This document shows positions 14,472 to 24,190 of a stretch of 64,000 nt of DNA, piece after piece (positions within the stretch are counted from its first letter, which is position 1; each line of letters opens with the position of its first letter). Position numbers and translations under genes: made by a program. Under the pieces are notes generated by a model that made no database searches, was not told the origin of the DNA, and saw only the letters and a list, made by a program, of their open reading frames with translations. Origin of the DNA: a virus. The stretch is taken from IMG/VR virus record IMGVR_UViG_3300001533_002283, positions 108,182 through 172,181 of that record; one strand, written 5' to 3'.

Positions 14472-16436
14472 TTATGTTATCTCATAATTAACGTTCGTTT
14501 GAGTGAAATAAACTTGAGACGCAACGAAATCAGTGTTTTCTCTTCTAACTTGATTAACGTTTAATAAAACTAGGGGTTTGTCTATTGCAAGTTCAATTTG
14601 ATTAATGTTAGAATTTTGAGATTCAAAAGAAGAATAAAGTGAACTGGTTGAATCAGAAGATATTCTTGTGGCTCTTAACAATCCGTCAAAAAATAAGTAA
14701 GCCGTGAGAGATTGTGAAGCCGCCCCCATTCCTGCAAAACTATCGTTACCGAATCCAAGTGAGATTGATTTTCTGCTAGATTGAAAAGTTTCTCCGTTTG
14801 AGTCTGTTAGGGTAAAAAATGAAGGTCTCTGAGAAGCAAATCTGATTATATTTGCCGATGTAATTGCCCCCGTCCCAGCAGAATTACCATCTGGAATTAA
14901 CACATCGGTATAAAGCCTCGTTTCTGAACTTTCAAAGTTGGTAGTTGAACCGCCCGTTGCGCCAAATCCATTCGTTAAGGTGCTGGTTGAAGAAGATGAA
15001 GTATTAGATACCGTTCTATTGTCCAACAAATTTAACCATTCAGAAAACGTGCCTCTTCTTTGGCCCGTAAAAAACACAACCCCGGTGCCGGTGCTTGTGT
15101 CGCTTTGAAAAAGCGCACTTGAAGAGAATGTTGTTGAATGGCCATATCTACCAGTAATTGATATTCTTTCCCTTGCCGCCGTCTGAGTTGTTTCCTGCGT
15201 TTGCGGATTTTGCCAGTTCAAAGTTCTATTAGAGCTAGTGTGAATGACGTTTGTTCCAGAATTAAAAACGGTTAATGAGGGTAGCTGGCTACTTGTTGTT
15301 TGTAGTGATATTCCAGAAGATGAAACGGTAAATGTGTTTCTCTGTGGCGCAGTATCGCCAACAGTTGTAAAATTAACTGTGAATCTTGTGCTAGGATTTG
15401 TTAAAAAATCTGAACCAGAAAAAGACGTGAGAATAGGGAAAAGAACTTCTGCGTTTTCTGCTTCGTAAACCGTTGCATTTGCAAAAGATGCGCTTCTTAA
15501 TATTCCCGTTGTGGCATATTCAGTTGTTGTTACTGGCCTTTCTGAGAAAACGCTAGACACCCTAGTTAGAGTGGTTGTTTCGAAAACCAAGGAAAAACTT
15601 GTTGAGTAAGTTTGAGTTTCTGTTGTTGTAAGGCTTACGCTTGTTGCTTTTGTTCGGGTAGAAGTAGTAAAAGTATCCTCTCCATTCCATGTTTGACTGT
15701 TTGAAAGGGAAGAAGTTATTGTTGATGCTGTTAAAAAAGAATCGGAAGCCGTTGTTTCGGTTGAACTACTTGAAAGAATAGAACCAGTGGTTGAATTATT
15801 AGTTTTAAAAGTGCGAGATATCGCAATTAGGGCGGTATTAAAAAAAGAGGAAAATGTTTCCGTTGTTGAAAAAAAAGAAGAGGTTCTTCCTGTTTTATCA
15901 AAATAAACGTAAAACTCTCTTTTTGTTAGTGCGCTGGCCTGCCTTGTTAAACTTTGGCTTTGCACCAATGCATTTGCTCTACCTAGTATATCCCCTCCAC
16001 CAGCTTGAGAAATAGAACTGGAAGACGAACTAAATGCAGAGTATGATCCTATTTCTGTAAATAAAAAACCGAGAGAAGAGCTAGTTTGAGAAAATGTAGT
16101 GCCCTGTGACGGCAAGAAAATTGTCTCACTTAAGGACTCTGAATCTGTTTGACCTGCAATATCGTGTGAAAAAAATCTTGAAATACTATAAGAACTATCA
16201 CGAAAATTTGATAAAGACGTTGATGAAACGCTATTATTTCTTGATGTTGTTATAGTTAGCAAAAAGGCATTTGATTCGTTTCTTGTGTATGTGAAAGAGG
16301 CCCCAAAAGCAATCCCCGTAACGCCCGCGACAGAAGAGGTAAATGTTCCATCCGTTCGACTGCTTATAAATACAGAAGAAAGACTTCTTGGATGATTTTC
16401 GCTGTTATCCGTAAGTATTACCCAAGAAATAGCCAT
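14472..16436 (-). CDS. Ser/Thr-rich beta-repeat protein, probable virion surface or tail protein
   Basis: 654 residues, with serine and threonine making up a very large share throughout (for example SSSTETTASDSFLTASTITS) and few lysines. Alternating Ser/Thr and hydrophobic residues suggest an extended beta fold. There is no signal peptide. It starts with an ordered segment (MAISWVILTDNSENHP) and ends with a non-repetitive one (NVNYEIT), so it reads as a real gene. It is the last gene of the tail block, a position typical of fibers or other surface proteins. The composition is suited to O-glycosylation, and several glycosyltransferase genes are present. Function inferred only. Confidence 0.65.
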   Translation of the reverse strand: MAISWVILTDNSENHPRSLSSVFISSRTDGTFTSSVAGVTGIAFGASFTYTRNESNAFLLTITTSRNNSVSSTSLSNFRDSSYSISRFFSHDIAGQTDSESLSETIFLPSQGTTFSQTSSSLGFLFTEIGSYSAFSSSSSSISQAGGGDILGRANALVQSQSLTRQASALTKREFYVYFDKTGRTSSFFSTTETFSSFFNTALIAISRTFKTNNSTTGSILSSSSTETTASDSFLTASTITSSLSNSQTWNGEDTFTTSTRTKATSVSLTTTETQTYSTSFSLVFETTTLTRVSSVFSERPVTTTEYATTGILRSASFANATVYEAENAEVLFPILTSFSGSDFLTNPSTRFTVNFTTVGDTAPQRNTFTVSSSGISLQTTSSQLPSLTVFNSGTNVIHTSSNRTLNWQNPQTQETTQTAARERISITGRYGHSTTFSSSALFQSDTSTGTGVVFFTGQRRGTFSEWLNLLDNRTVSNTSSSSTSTLTNGFGATGGSTTNFESSETRLYTDVLIPDGNSAGTGAITSANIIRFASQRPSFFTLTDSNGETFQSSRKSISLGFGNDSFAGMGAASQSLTAYLFFDGLLRATRISSDSTSSLYSSFESQNSNINQIELAIDKPLVLLNVNQVRRENTDFVASQVYFTQTNVNYEIT

Positions 16437-16440
16437 AACA

Positions 16441-16917
16441 TTAAACGGTATTTACCTCGTATCCATACCAAGAAATGAAAGGTCTCTCTCCCGCTGGAAC
16501 GGGTGAGGTTTTATCTGTTCTGAATAACTCCACCGGATTTGCCCATAAAGAACCACATCCAATAGCACGTTCTGCAACCCTATCCTCAATAACATGAGTA
16601 AATATTTTTAACAAAGTTGGTGGACCACCTTCCGTTGCGGTAAACGGAGCCGGAATAGACGTTTCTAAGGTAAAATTAACCGAGGTCGCAACTCCCGTTG
16701 CCAACGTAACATTTGCAATTAAATACACCGTTCCACTTGCGGGCGCACTCAACCCAGTCAAAACGGGCACAATCCCATTGATTGTTCCGGTTGTTTGGTA
16801 AGAAACATCGCCCGTTCCCGAGTTTACAGATATTTCTAAAGGACAGCTAACCCCCGCATCCGCCTTAATTACGGTATTAGGAAAATTAAAATATTTACTT
16901 GCGTTATTGACAGCCAT
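16441..16917 (-). CDS. Probable small tail protein
   Basis: 158 residues, mostly predicted beta strands (DVSYQTTGTINGIVPVLTG, GTVYLIANVTLATG), with one segment carrying ERAIGCGSLWANPVELFR. No family recognised. It sits in the tail-tip gene block with a four-base gap to the next gene. The start is preceded by TAACACT. Confidence 0.6.
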   Translation of the reverse strand: MAVNNASKYFNFPNTVIKADAGVSCPLEISVNSGTGDVSYQTTGTINGIVPVLTGLSAPASGTVYLIANVTLATGVATSVNFTLETSIPAPFTATEGGPPTLLKIFTHVIEDRVAERAIGCGSLWANPVELFRTDKTSPVPAGERPFISWYGYEVNTV

Positions 16918-16937
16918 AGTGTTATATATTTCTTTTA

Positions 16938-18026
16938 TTATCCCACACTTAATACATAATTATACCCAGTATTAAATCCCGAATAGTTAATACTCAACAG
17001 CATTGCGCTCCCCGTAATGTTTCTTCCCACCCTATAATTATACCCGCTATTCCCCAAGGTGTTAAAATCAAATTGGTAGCCGGTAACACTTGGAACATAA
17101 TCTATGTTGCTAAAACTACTACCCGTTGGCAAGTTGGCAACAGCGGCGGAGAAAATACTGTTGAATGAGTTTGCGCCGGTGGTTCCCGAAAGATAAGAAA
17201 TGGTGAGGCGCGCTGGTAGAGATTCGTTATATGGAGTCGCCCCCTTAAAGTTACTCCAAGAAAAAGAAGAGGAGCCGGTTGAAACTCCCGATAACGATAA
17301 AATTTCTGAGAAATCCAAGGTTTGAATTATTGGAAACTGAGTCTCCACATTCACCCTCTCATTAAACACCCCAAAATTACTATAGATGGTAAAATCATAG
17401 GGGGTAACATTATCTGAGAGTTCGGCTTGTGTTAACAACGTGTAGTTTCTAATCAAATCGAAGTTTCTCACGCCCGTAACATCACTAGTGTTATTAACAA
17501 AAGAGAACAAACCTGATTGCGAAACCCCGCTATAAACCCGGAATAAAACGGGTGGGTTTAAGTTCGTGACTGTTCCCGTGCCAGAACCTCCCGCGCCGGA
17601 AAAACGGAATGATGAGAACTGATAGGAAGGGGGTTTACCGCTTAGGGTAAAATCCAAAGAGCAAGTGCAATTTATTGGCTCTACTCCTATTTTATCAATG
17701 TATGGGGAGAACTCTTCTGTTCCGCTCGTATTTAGAACATACAAATCATTATAATAATAATTTTGATTTTCACCACTACGAATTATTTTAATAGAGTTGA
17801 TTTCGTTACGGTTTGCCCCTCCAATGTATTTGTTATTTAAACTTTCAAGAACTCTTCCGTTTGCAACAGATACACTGTTAATAAACTCTTGTGATCTTCC
17901 GAATAAGTAGAAATGACATTGACTCCCACTAGTGTTATCTAGTGAAAATTTAAATTCATAACTTCCCACGTCATTTAAAGATTGAGAGGAAAAAGTTTTT
18001 TCAGTATATCCGGTGATTAATTTCAT
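16938..18026 (-). CDS. Probable tail-tip or fiber protein
   Basis: 362 residues, beta-rich with Gly, Ser and aromatic repeats (FSGAGGSGTGTVTNL, INYSGFNTGYNYVLSVG). No enzyme motif visible. Five bases separate it from the upstream 719-residue protein, so it is probably cotranscribed and translated with it. The start is preceded by TAACACC. Assignment to the tail tip is from position and composition. Confidence 0.6.
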   Translation of the reverse strand: MKLITGYTEKTFSSQSLNDVGSYEFKFSLDNTSGSQCHFYLFGRSQEFINSVSVANGRVLESLNNKYIGGANRNEINSIKIIRSGENQNYYYNDLYVLNTSGTEEFSPYIDKIGVEPINCTCSLDFTLSGKPPSYQFSSFRFSGAGGSGTGTVTNLNPPVLFRVYSGVSQSGLFSFVNNTSDVTGVRNFDLIRNYTLLTQAELSDNVTPYDFTIYSNFGVFNERVNVETQFPIIQTLDFSEILSLSGVSTGSSSFSWSNFKGATPYNESLPARLTISYLSGTTGANSFNSIFSAAVANLPTGSSFSNIDYVPSVTGYQFDFNTLGNSGYNYRVGRNITGSAMLLSINYSGFNTGYNYVLSVG

Positions 18027-18030
18027 GGTG

Positions 18031-20190
18031 TTAAAAATACCTTACGGCCCTTCCTCTTCTGATAATTATACTAGGAACTTGTCCCAACTCTTGTTTTTTC
18101 TTTGCGGGGTCGTAAAAATAACGATAAAATACATCGCTATTTCTTACCCTCATTTTTTCATTCCCAAAACGGTAAGTAGTTTGCACGCCATTTGCGCCGA
18201 TTGAAACGGAGAAGCCGAGGAGGCCGGTTCCTAGACTAAGTGATGGCCCCTCTAAATCAATATTAGGAATGGTTAAAGTGGAGGAGAAAAACGGTTCAAT
18301 TTGACTGGTTTTTGTGCTCTCCAAAACGTCATTCGCGGCAGATGTGAAAGCTGCTTGGTTTGCGGAAGAGTTTTTATAATAATAAGCGGACGCCCCCAAC
18401 ACTTGTTCTTCCGATAAAATTTCGGATGAAAAATCATAGTAGTTTACATTAGCGGTTTCAGGGGGGGAATAAGTGGTTAATTCCGTTTTGGCCGCAACCC
18501 CTCCTTCGTTAATTCTAATACCACCGGTTTGTTGTGCGGTGAAAGTAATTGGTTGTTCTGATGGGTAACTTACTGGCTGCAAAGACTCTCCCGAAGTAAC
18601 CCCAAAATAAAATATAGGCTTTCTAACTTCATCCTCTATTCTAAAAAAATCTGTATCGTCGTCACTTCCTTCTATAATCACGTATTTACCTATGTCAAAA
18701 AGAAACTCTGTTTTTTGTGGATTCCACACTGGATCAATTTCCATTATCAAATAACCATTTGTTGGCGCATCCAAAGAACTTCCCGTGGGGGGAGTCCCTT
18801 CGTTAAGCTCAATAAATTCCCTTAGAGTCAAAGTGTCATAATCTTCAATAAACTGTTGCAATGGAGACAAATAATCTCTAAAAATATCAACATTTTTTAG
18901 CAAAATATATTCGTCATAAAATTTACCTTCTTGTCCGAAAATAGACTGAGCCCGCTCTAGGGTTGGTAATTTTTTCCAATAAAATCTCCCATAGAAGTTA
19001 GCATAAGCAGAATATATATTATATAATTGTTCAATATTTCTATTTTTACTTCCTATCTTTGCCGCTCTCCATTTGTAATTAGTCCTGCTATCATAAAAAG
19101 CCGTTCCGTCTGTAATTCTGTCTCTTACCGTGTCATTAATTTCTTCTGTGTCAATGATGTCCTTCACCTCGCTATTCACTCCGGGCGTTTCTAAGGCAAG
19201 ATTTAACAAAAGCTGGGGAACTCCATAATAGGCATATTTTGCACGTTTATCAAAGAGGGTAGTTTCCTCACCTAGTTTATAACTAGGGTCCATTGAAAAT
19301 CTTATTCTAATATTAGAAAACAAATAATCAGTAGTGTCATCATTTACGTTCGGCACGTCTTGTAACACTTCCCCGTCTTTCCCAAAAAATACTTCAACGC
19401 CTTTGGTGTAAGTGTCGCGCAACGAATGTCCATAAGAATTAGACTGGATATTGTTGGCCAGTTTTACTGATTCCGCCAAGGCTTCTACCGCGCTTAGATT
19501 TGCGGGATTTCTTAGGTCAATAAAATTAAGTTTACGATTTTCCCAGTAGAAACCCAACCCTAAATCATTACACCACGCAGACAACACCTCGCGCAATTTC
19601 CCCGCGTAATCTCGGCGGTATCTTGTGGCGGGGGCATCCAAGGCAGGAACGATATTAATAAATGTTGAAATTTTTTCCAATAATTCTGGAAAAGTATAAT
19701 CTACGTCCGTAACTTCTAATAAGTTAGATGCTTCCGCGCCGGTTGGACTCTCCCCCGGAAGAATGGTGCCCACGACCCCTTCGGTGACAGCGGCGTTTCG
19801 CGCACGTTCAGTTCCAACGACAATAGTGTTAATGTAAGATTCGCCTGTTACTCCACGGGTTTTTAACTTCACTACTCTTTTATCCAAATAAACTATCGAC
19901 TCATCAATGTAATCTACCCGTAGAGTTTTTCCACTTGGAGAATCCTCAATTTGATATTCAATAGGGAACATGTGGAGTGTTATCTTGCTCCCCACGGTAA
20001 TCGTCACGGGATTCCCCAAAGTAGTTAAATCGTTTTTATCAATATCGAATATTCCAGATTCATTAGTTACCTCAACAGATAACTCGGAAGGGGCTTCTCC
20101 AAAATTAGGGCTGTAAGAGAGAGAGTAGATATATCCGCCCCATGCGCGATTTTGACCATCTATGTTAATATTGTCGATTTTTTTAATCAT
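18031..20190 (-). CDS. Baseplate or tail-tip hub-like protein
   Basis: 719 residues. The N-terminus (IKKIDNINIDGQNRAWGGYI, then SYSPNFGEAPSELSVEVTNE) and the segment VLSAWCNDLGLGFYWENRKL near residue 215 have the look of tail hub proteins, in which a beta domain is followed by a short helix and a strand recording the hub fold. The middle is helical and the end beta-rich (SIGANGVQTTYRFG). It is placed after the paralogous tail proteins and before the fibers, where a hub or adaptor is expected. No peptidoglycan hydrolase motif is visible. Confidence 0.5.
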   Translation of the reverse strand: MIKKIDNINIDGQNRAWGGYIYSLSYSPNFGEAPSELSVEVTNESGIFDIDKNDLTTLGNPVTITVGSKITLHMFPIEYQIEDSPSGKTLRVDYIDESIVYLDKRVVKLKTRGVTGESYINTIVVGTERARNAAVTEGVVGTILPGESPTGAEASNLLEVTDVDYTFPELLEKISTFINIVPALDAPATRYRRDYAGKLREVLSAWCNDLGLGFYWENRKLNFIDLRNPANLSAVEALAESVKLANNIQSNSYGHSLRDTYTKGVEVFFGKDGEVLQDVPNVNDDTTDYLFSNIRIRFSMDPSYKLGEETTLFDKRAKYAYYGVPQLLLNLALETPGVNSEVKDIIDTEEINDTVRDRITDGTAFYDSRTNYKWRAAKIGSKNRNIEQLYNIYSAYANFYGRFYWKKLPTLERAQSIFGQEGKFYDEYILLKNVDIFRDYLSPLQQFIEDYDTLTLREFIELNEGTPPTGSSLDAPTNGYLIMEIDPVWNPQKTEFLFDIGKYVIIEGSDDDTDFFRIEDEVRKPIFYFGVTSGESLQPVSYPSEQPITFTAQQTGGIRINEGGVAAKTELTTYSPPETANVNYYDFSSEILSEEQVLGASAYYYKNSSANQAAFTSAANDVLESTKTSQIEPFFSSTLTIPNIDLEGPSLSLGTGLLGFSVSIGANGVQTTYRFGNEKMRVRNSDVFYRYFYDPAKKKQELGQVPSIIIRRGRAVRYF

Positions 20191-20204
20191 GGGGTGTTAT
20201 AAAA

Positions 20205-21386
20205 TTAGTAGGTCGGGAAACCAGACAGGTCTACTTCGGTGAGTTGGTAGCCGCCGCCCAACGCGGTCATCATGGCGTTGATTGCGGTTTTATGGTATCT
20301 TATTGACGTTCCAGACCCGGCACCGCCGTAGGTCCAGACTGTTAAAATAACCAGTTGATTATTTATCCAAACAAAAGCGGGATTACCACTGTCTCCTCCT
20401 ATTTTTGGTTCGTAAAATTCGATTCTTTTTTCCTTGAGCGGCGCACGAAAGCTTGAAAATCCATTAGAATCGTAAAACCAGTCGGTTACTAATGCCTTTT
20501 CTTCTTGGTCCAGCGTCAAAGCCGGAAGTGTGCGTATTGTTCCAAGTTCTGGAATGTAATTTGTCCAGTTATCTGGCAGGACCCTGGCAAAATTAATCGA
20601 GCTTGGAACGTCTGCATCTAATACACCAATAGTTATGTCAGGGTAATAAGGGCGATAATCTGGATGTGTTAATTTATTTACTAACGTGCGAGTTATAACC
20701 ACGTTGTCCATTGTTACAAACCGGACAGACGCGCCAACACCTAATTGGTAATGTGCAGCAAACACAATATGACGAGGTGAGATCAAGGTTCCTGCGCGAG
20801 TTACCCCTCCGGAGCTGTTCCAAGGACTAAAGCAAGACAGATCCCAATCAGCGCACCATACGTTAGGGTTTCTTACATACAAACTACCGGCGTGGTTCTG
20901 AGTGGTAAATATGCGCAAAGATTCGCCGGCATTCTTATTTAAAATCCTTGAGTCAACACCTGTGCTTATATGCTCGGATAAAGACCCAGCTACATACTCT
21001 TTTAGCACAAACGTGATGGCTCCGTTTACGGTAGAGAAAGTTAAGGTAAGAGAGACCGTTTTCCCTTGTGTAGAAAAGCTTAAAACAGCCACACCGTCAG
21101 AAACATGAGATACAAATCCAAGCTGATCTATTGTGGCGACCGAAGTGTTGCTGGATGAAAAAAATCCAGACGAAGAAACGCCTCCAAAAGAAAGTAAAAC
21201 TAACTGGTAGTCTGTTACCGAATCCCCGCCTGCGCTTCTAATTAAAACCGCGTCTTTATCAACTAATTCACTCACGACGCCGCCAGAGACCTGACGTAAA
21301 GTTAATGTAGGGGTAATGTTGCCCACAAACTCAAACGCAGGAACAACGCGCAATATTCGCGAGCTCGGTGATGCAACGATTTTCAT
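20205..21386 (-). CDS. Virion-associated trypsin-fold serine protease with Ig-like domain
   Basis: 393 residues. Residues 70-120 look like a bacterial Ig-like (Big2) domain: SSNTSVATIDQLGFVSHV then GVAVLSF. From about 185 on there is a chymotrypsin/trypsin (S1) fold with a complete triad: His212 in VFAAHY, Asp250 in YYPDITIGVLD, Ser333 in GGDSGNPAF. No signal peptide is present, so it is not a host-exported protease; it would be built into the virion. It lies between a leucine-rich-repeat protein and the hub. Possible roles are degrading host surface proteins at adsorption or processing neighbouring tail proteins. Catalytic competence is inferred from the triad. Confidence 0.75.
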   Translation of the reverse strand: MKIVASPSSRILRVVPAFEFVGNITPTLTLRQVSGGVVSELVDKDAVLIRSAGGDSVTDYQLVLLSFGGVSSSGFFSSSNTSVATIDQLGFVSHVSDGVAVLSFSTQGKTVSLTLTFSTVNGAITFVLKEYVAGSLSEHISTGVDSRILNKNAGESLRIFTTQNHAGSLYVRNPNVWCADWDLSCFSPWNSSGGVTRAGTLISPRHIVFAAHYQLGVGASVRFVTMDNVVITRTLVNKLTHPDYRPYYPDITIGVLDADVPSSINFARVLPDNWTNYIPELGTIRTLPALTLDQEEKALVTDWFYDSNGFSSFRAPLKEKRIEFYEPKIGGDSGNPAFVWINNQLVILTVWTYGGAGSGTSIRYHKTAINAMMTALGGGYQLTEVDLSGFPTY

Positions 21387-21389
21387 GGC

Positions 21390-22316
21390 TTAAACTGAAG
21401 GCGTTGCGGGCCAGTTAACCCAATCGGCAACCACTGTAATTCCTGTTTTACCTTTTATTGTTTGCCCCGCCCCTAAGGTCCAGCCAGCGGGCGTGAATGG
21501 AGCGGGTCTTAAATGAATGGTGTTTATGTTGCTTCCTGATAGCGCCTCCGAATCCAAACCGGAAAAGGGGGCATTTAAAAACAAGTCCTGAAGCGAGCAG
21601 CTGTCAAAAACTTCGTCTCCCATAGAAACAACTGAGGGTATTGACAGCAGAGCTAGAGACTCGCATCCCTGAAACGCCGAGTCGCCTAAGGTTTGAGCTG
21701 ATCTGAAATAAGCGGAAGCAAGCAAAGTTGCGTCGGCAAAAGCGCTTTGTTCTATGGTGACAACTCTGGACCCGGTTATCGTTTGAAGACTTGTTGCATC
21801 AGCAAAGGCTCCTCTACCTATAAGCTCGACAAAAGGAATACTTACACGAGTTAGATTCGAGCAGCTCTCGAAACACTCTCGACCAAGAGTTTTTAAGCGT
21901 GCGCCCCCGTAAAAGGCTAAAATTGAACTCACTCCGAAACTCGTAGACCACGAATTAGGCGTGCTTGCGAGATCGAACAGCGAAACGGTTGGAGCCGGAG
22001 AAGCCTGTAGCGTGACCGCGCTATACGGGCTGATTCCAGTCACAACGGGAAGACCATTTGAGTCTCCAAATACCAAAGAATTTATTGAGGTATCCGCCGC
22101 TATTTCATTTTCTCCCAAACTCGCAGCTTCCAAATACGCGGAGGTCCCGCCTAGCACTTGGATACGGGCGTCGATTTCGTCTGGCAGTCGTTCTGATGGT
22201 AATTCCCCCTCTGTCAAATTAGATGCGTTATTGGCTCCAATTTCCTCCCTAGCCTCCTCCCCATCCGCCGCCTTCATAAAATTATCTATTGTGGGTGATA
22301 CGATTATATTACTCAT
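21390..22316 (-). CDS. Tail fiber-like protein with BspA-type leucine-rich repeats
   Basis: 308 residues. The N-terminal 60 residues (IVSPTIDNFMKAADGEEARE) resemble the attachment part of tail fibers. Residues about 130-250 carry tandem repeats of the BspA type: LGRECFESCSNLTRVSIP, IGRGAFADATSLQTITG, IEQSAFADATLLASAYFR, LGDSAFQGCESLALLSIP and MGDEVFDSCSLQDLFL. Such repeats form a curved protein-binding surface and are usual in bacterial surface proteins. In this place they suggest a receptor-binding protein. The C-terminus ends WPATPSV. The start is preceded by TAACACT. Confidence 0.75.
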   Translation of the reverse strand: MSNIIVSPTIDNFMKAADGEEAREEIGANNASNLTEGELPSERLPDEIDARIQVLGGTSAYLEAASLGENEIAADTSINSLVFGDSNGLPVVTGISPYSAVTLQASPAPTVSLFDLASTPNSWSTSFGVSSILAFYGGARLKTLGRECFESCSNLTRVSIPFVELIGRGAFADATSLQTITGSRVVTIEQSAFADATLLASAYFRSAQTLGDSAFQGCESLALLSIPSVVSMGDEVFDSCSLQDLFLNAPFSGLDSEALSGSNINTIHLRPAPFTPAGWTLGAGQTIKGKTGITVVADWVNWPATPSV

Positions 22317-22352
22317 AGTGTTATGCTTTATTTGTTTTTATTAAAAATTGTT

Positions 22353-24146
22353 TTACCCCACCCAATCGTCCATCACATTATTATTTACCAAACTCAAATT
22401 TTCGGCAAGAAGGTATTGGCCTGACAAAGGAGCTAGATAAGAGTGCTCTACGAAATGTTGTTTTGGGTGGCGAATGCCGTTTAGATAGTAGGAAGTAGAG
22501 TTGGGTAGAAATTTATTAGTTTTATACGCGGAAACGTCACCCGTGTTTCTTTGAAAATCTTTTCCGCTCACGAAAAGTAATTTCCCGCCCGATAAAACCG
22601 ATTGAATTTGTGAGGAAAAATTAAAGTTGGAACCCGCGACGGTATAATCTTCTCCTGAAACCAACTTTTGCCCATTTCCAAAAATTAAATCAAAATTACC
22701 CCTTGGCAAACTCGCCTCACCCGAATAATTAACTATCGCCCGATTTTGTTGGTTATTATTATCGTAGAGAAGATTATCAGAGGTAAAAACCGCCTCTTTG
22801 AAATCAAAATATTGACTGTCAACAAAGAAGTCTGCAATGCCAGATTTACCCACGTTGAAAAATTGTCCGGTCGTTTGAAAACCACTTTCCACCTGAAACA
22901 CCCCATTCAAAAACGCATTACAGTTTCCACTAGGATAGAACGAATCGGCGGAGAAATCCCCCCTAACAATATCAAACACGCCATTTTTATTCACATAGTT
23001 GACTCGTTCAGGTGAGACACTATTGTAAATTTCGCTAGATTGTGAATATAAGTCGCGCCAAGTGTAACTCACCGAATCATACCCCATCTCCATGAGTCTG
23101 CCAGTGTTAATTGCCACTCCACTTCTCTCTGGTGAGATTTGAAAATTTCCAGTAATTGGCCCATATAAGGGGAAAAATCCTGACACGGAACTTAACATTC
23201 CAAATTCAGGAGTAATAGAATAAACTGGATAAGTTGGCCCGCAACCGCCTAGTGGGCTGGCATAAAAAATAATATCGTCAGGAGTATAAAGTTCGTCATC
23301 GGGGGAAGCGAATAAATCTTCGCCCTCTCCAACACTTTTGAATCCTGAAAATTGATAAGAGAACCCGGTGATGCCCGAGGTGGGGAGGCTAGTGGCGAAC
23401 CCTACAATTCCAGTTGATACCGTTTGGCCACTAACGGCAGGGAGTAAAGTTGGATAAGAGTAAAACCCACTAACAAGTCTCGTCATCGAATTACGAGAAA
23501 GAGCGCGATTAAATCCTAAAAACCCCGCATAATACCCTGAGAAGTTTTGCGCGCCAAGTTCTGGTAGTATATTTCCACCTAAATGCCATTGATTTGAAAA
23601 TAGAAGAAAATCAGAATTTATTGAAAAATCCTCTGAAACAAATTGATGGGAATTAACATCATACCAATTTACCCCGATATTATTTAACCCTACGCTTACC
23701 CCTACCACGTTAGTTTCGGCCAAACGAGTTTCCGAAGTGAGAATTACCGGACCCGCGTTATCATAATATTGGAAGTAGAGGTGATTAGCGTCATTCACCC
23801 CGATGTTGAAACCGCTCTTGAATGCCGTGCCGGTCAACGAACTGAATAATACCCCGTTGGTTCGCGCCGTGCGAAATTTGAATAAAAACGAAAAATCAGA
23901 AGAGAAATCTGATTGAGAAACATTGTTAATCTTAATCCGGTTTTGGTTAGATGCGGAGAATAAACCAGAGTTATTTTGGGTAGCGATTAATCCCGCCGTG
24001 CCGGAATATTGAGGGTCGCCAAAAGAGACGCTATTAATAACGGTGGACGAGTGATTGGCTGGCGAAAAATCATAGAAAATCTTGAAGTTAGATTGATCTA
24101 ACCCCAAGAAATCGTAGAAATAGTTTATGCCAGTTGTAATGCTCAT
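22353..24146 (-). CDS. Tail protein with LamG/concanavalin-like N-terminal domain
   Basis: 597 residues. Residues about 10-230 have the jelly-roll look of LamG or concanavalin-type domains: FSSDFSFLFKFRTARTNGV, FNIGVNDANHLYFQYYD, FSGYYAGFLGFNRALSRNSM. Such domains commonly bind glycans. A segment LYTPDDIIFYASPLGG recurs in similar form in the 420-residue tail protein at 37287-38549. The rest is beta-rich without known motifs. Position suggests a fiber or tip protein. Confidence 0.6.
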   Translation of the reverse strand: MSITTGINYFYDFLGLDQSNFKIFYDFSPANHSSTVINSVSFGDPQYSGTAGLIATQNNSGLFSASNQNRIKINNVSQSDFSSDFSFLFKFRTARTNGVLFSSLTGTAFKSGFNIGVNDANHLYFQYYDNAGPVILTSETRLAETNVVGVSVGLNNIGVNWYDVNSHQFVSEDFSINSDFLLFSNQWHLGGNILPELGAQNFSGYYAGFLGFNRALSRNSMTRLVSGFYSYPTLLPAVSGQTVSTGIVGFATSLPTSGITGFSYQFSGFKSVGEGEDLFASPDDELYTPDDIIFYASPLGGCGPTYPVYSITPEFGMLSSVSGFFPLYGPITGNFQISPERSGVAINTGRLMEMGYDSVSYTWRDLYSQSSEIYNSVSPERVNYVNKNGVFDIVRGDFSADSFYPSGNCNAFLNGVFQVESGFQTTGQFFNVGKSGIADFFVDSQYFDFKEAVFTSDNLLYDNNNQQNRAIVNYSGEASLPRGNFDLIFGNGQKLVSGEDYTVAGSNFNFSSQIQSVLSGGKLLFVSGKDFQRNTGDVSAYKTNKFLPNSTSYYLNGIRHPKQHFVEHSYLAPLSGQYLLAENLSLVNNNVMDDWVG

Positions 24147-24190
24147 CCTTTAACCGAATGAGATTACAGAAAATTTTCACCAAAACGAAA

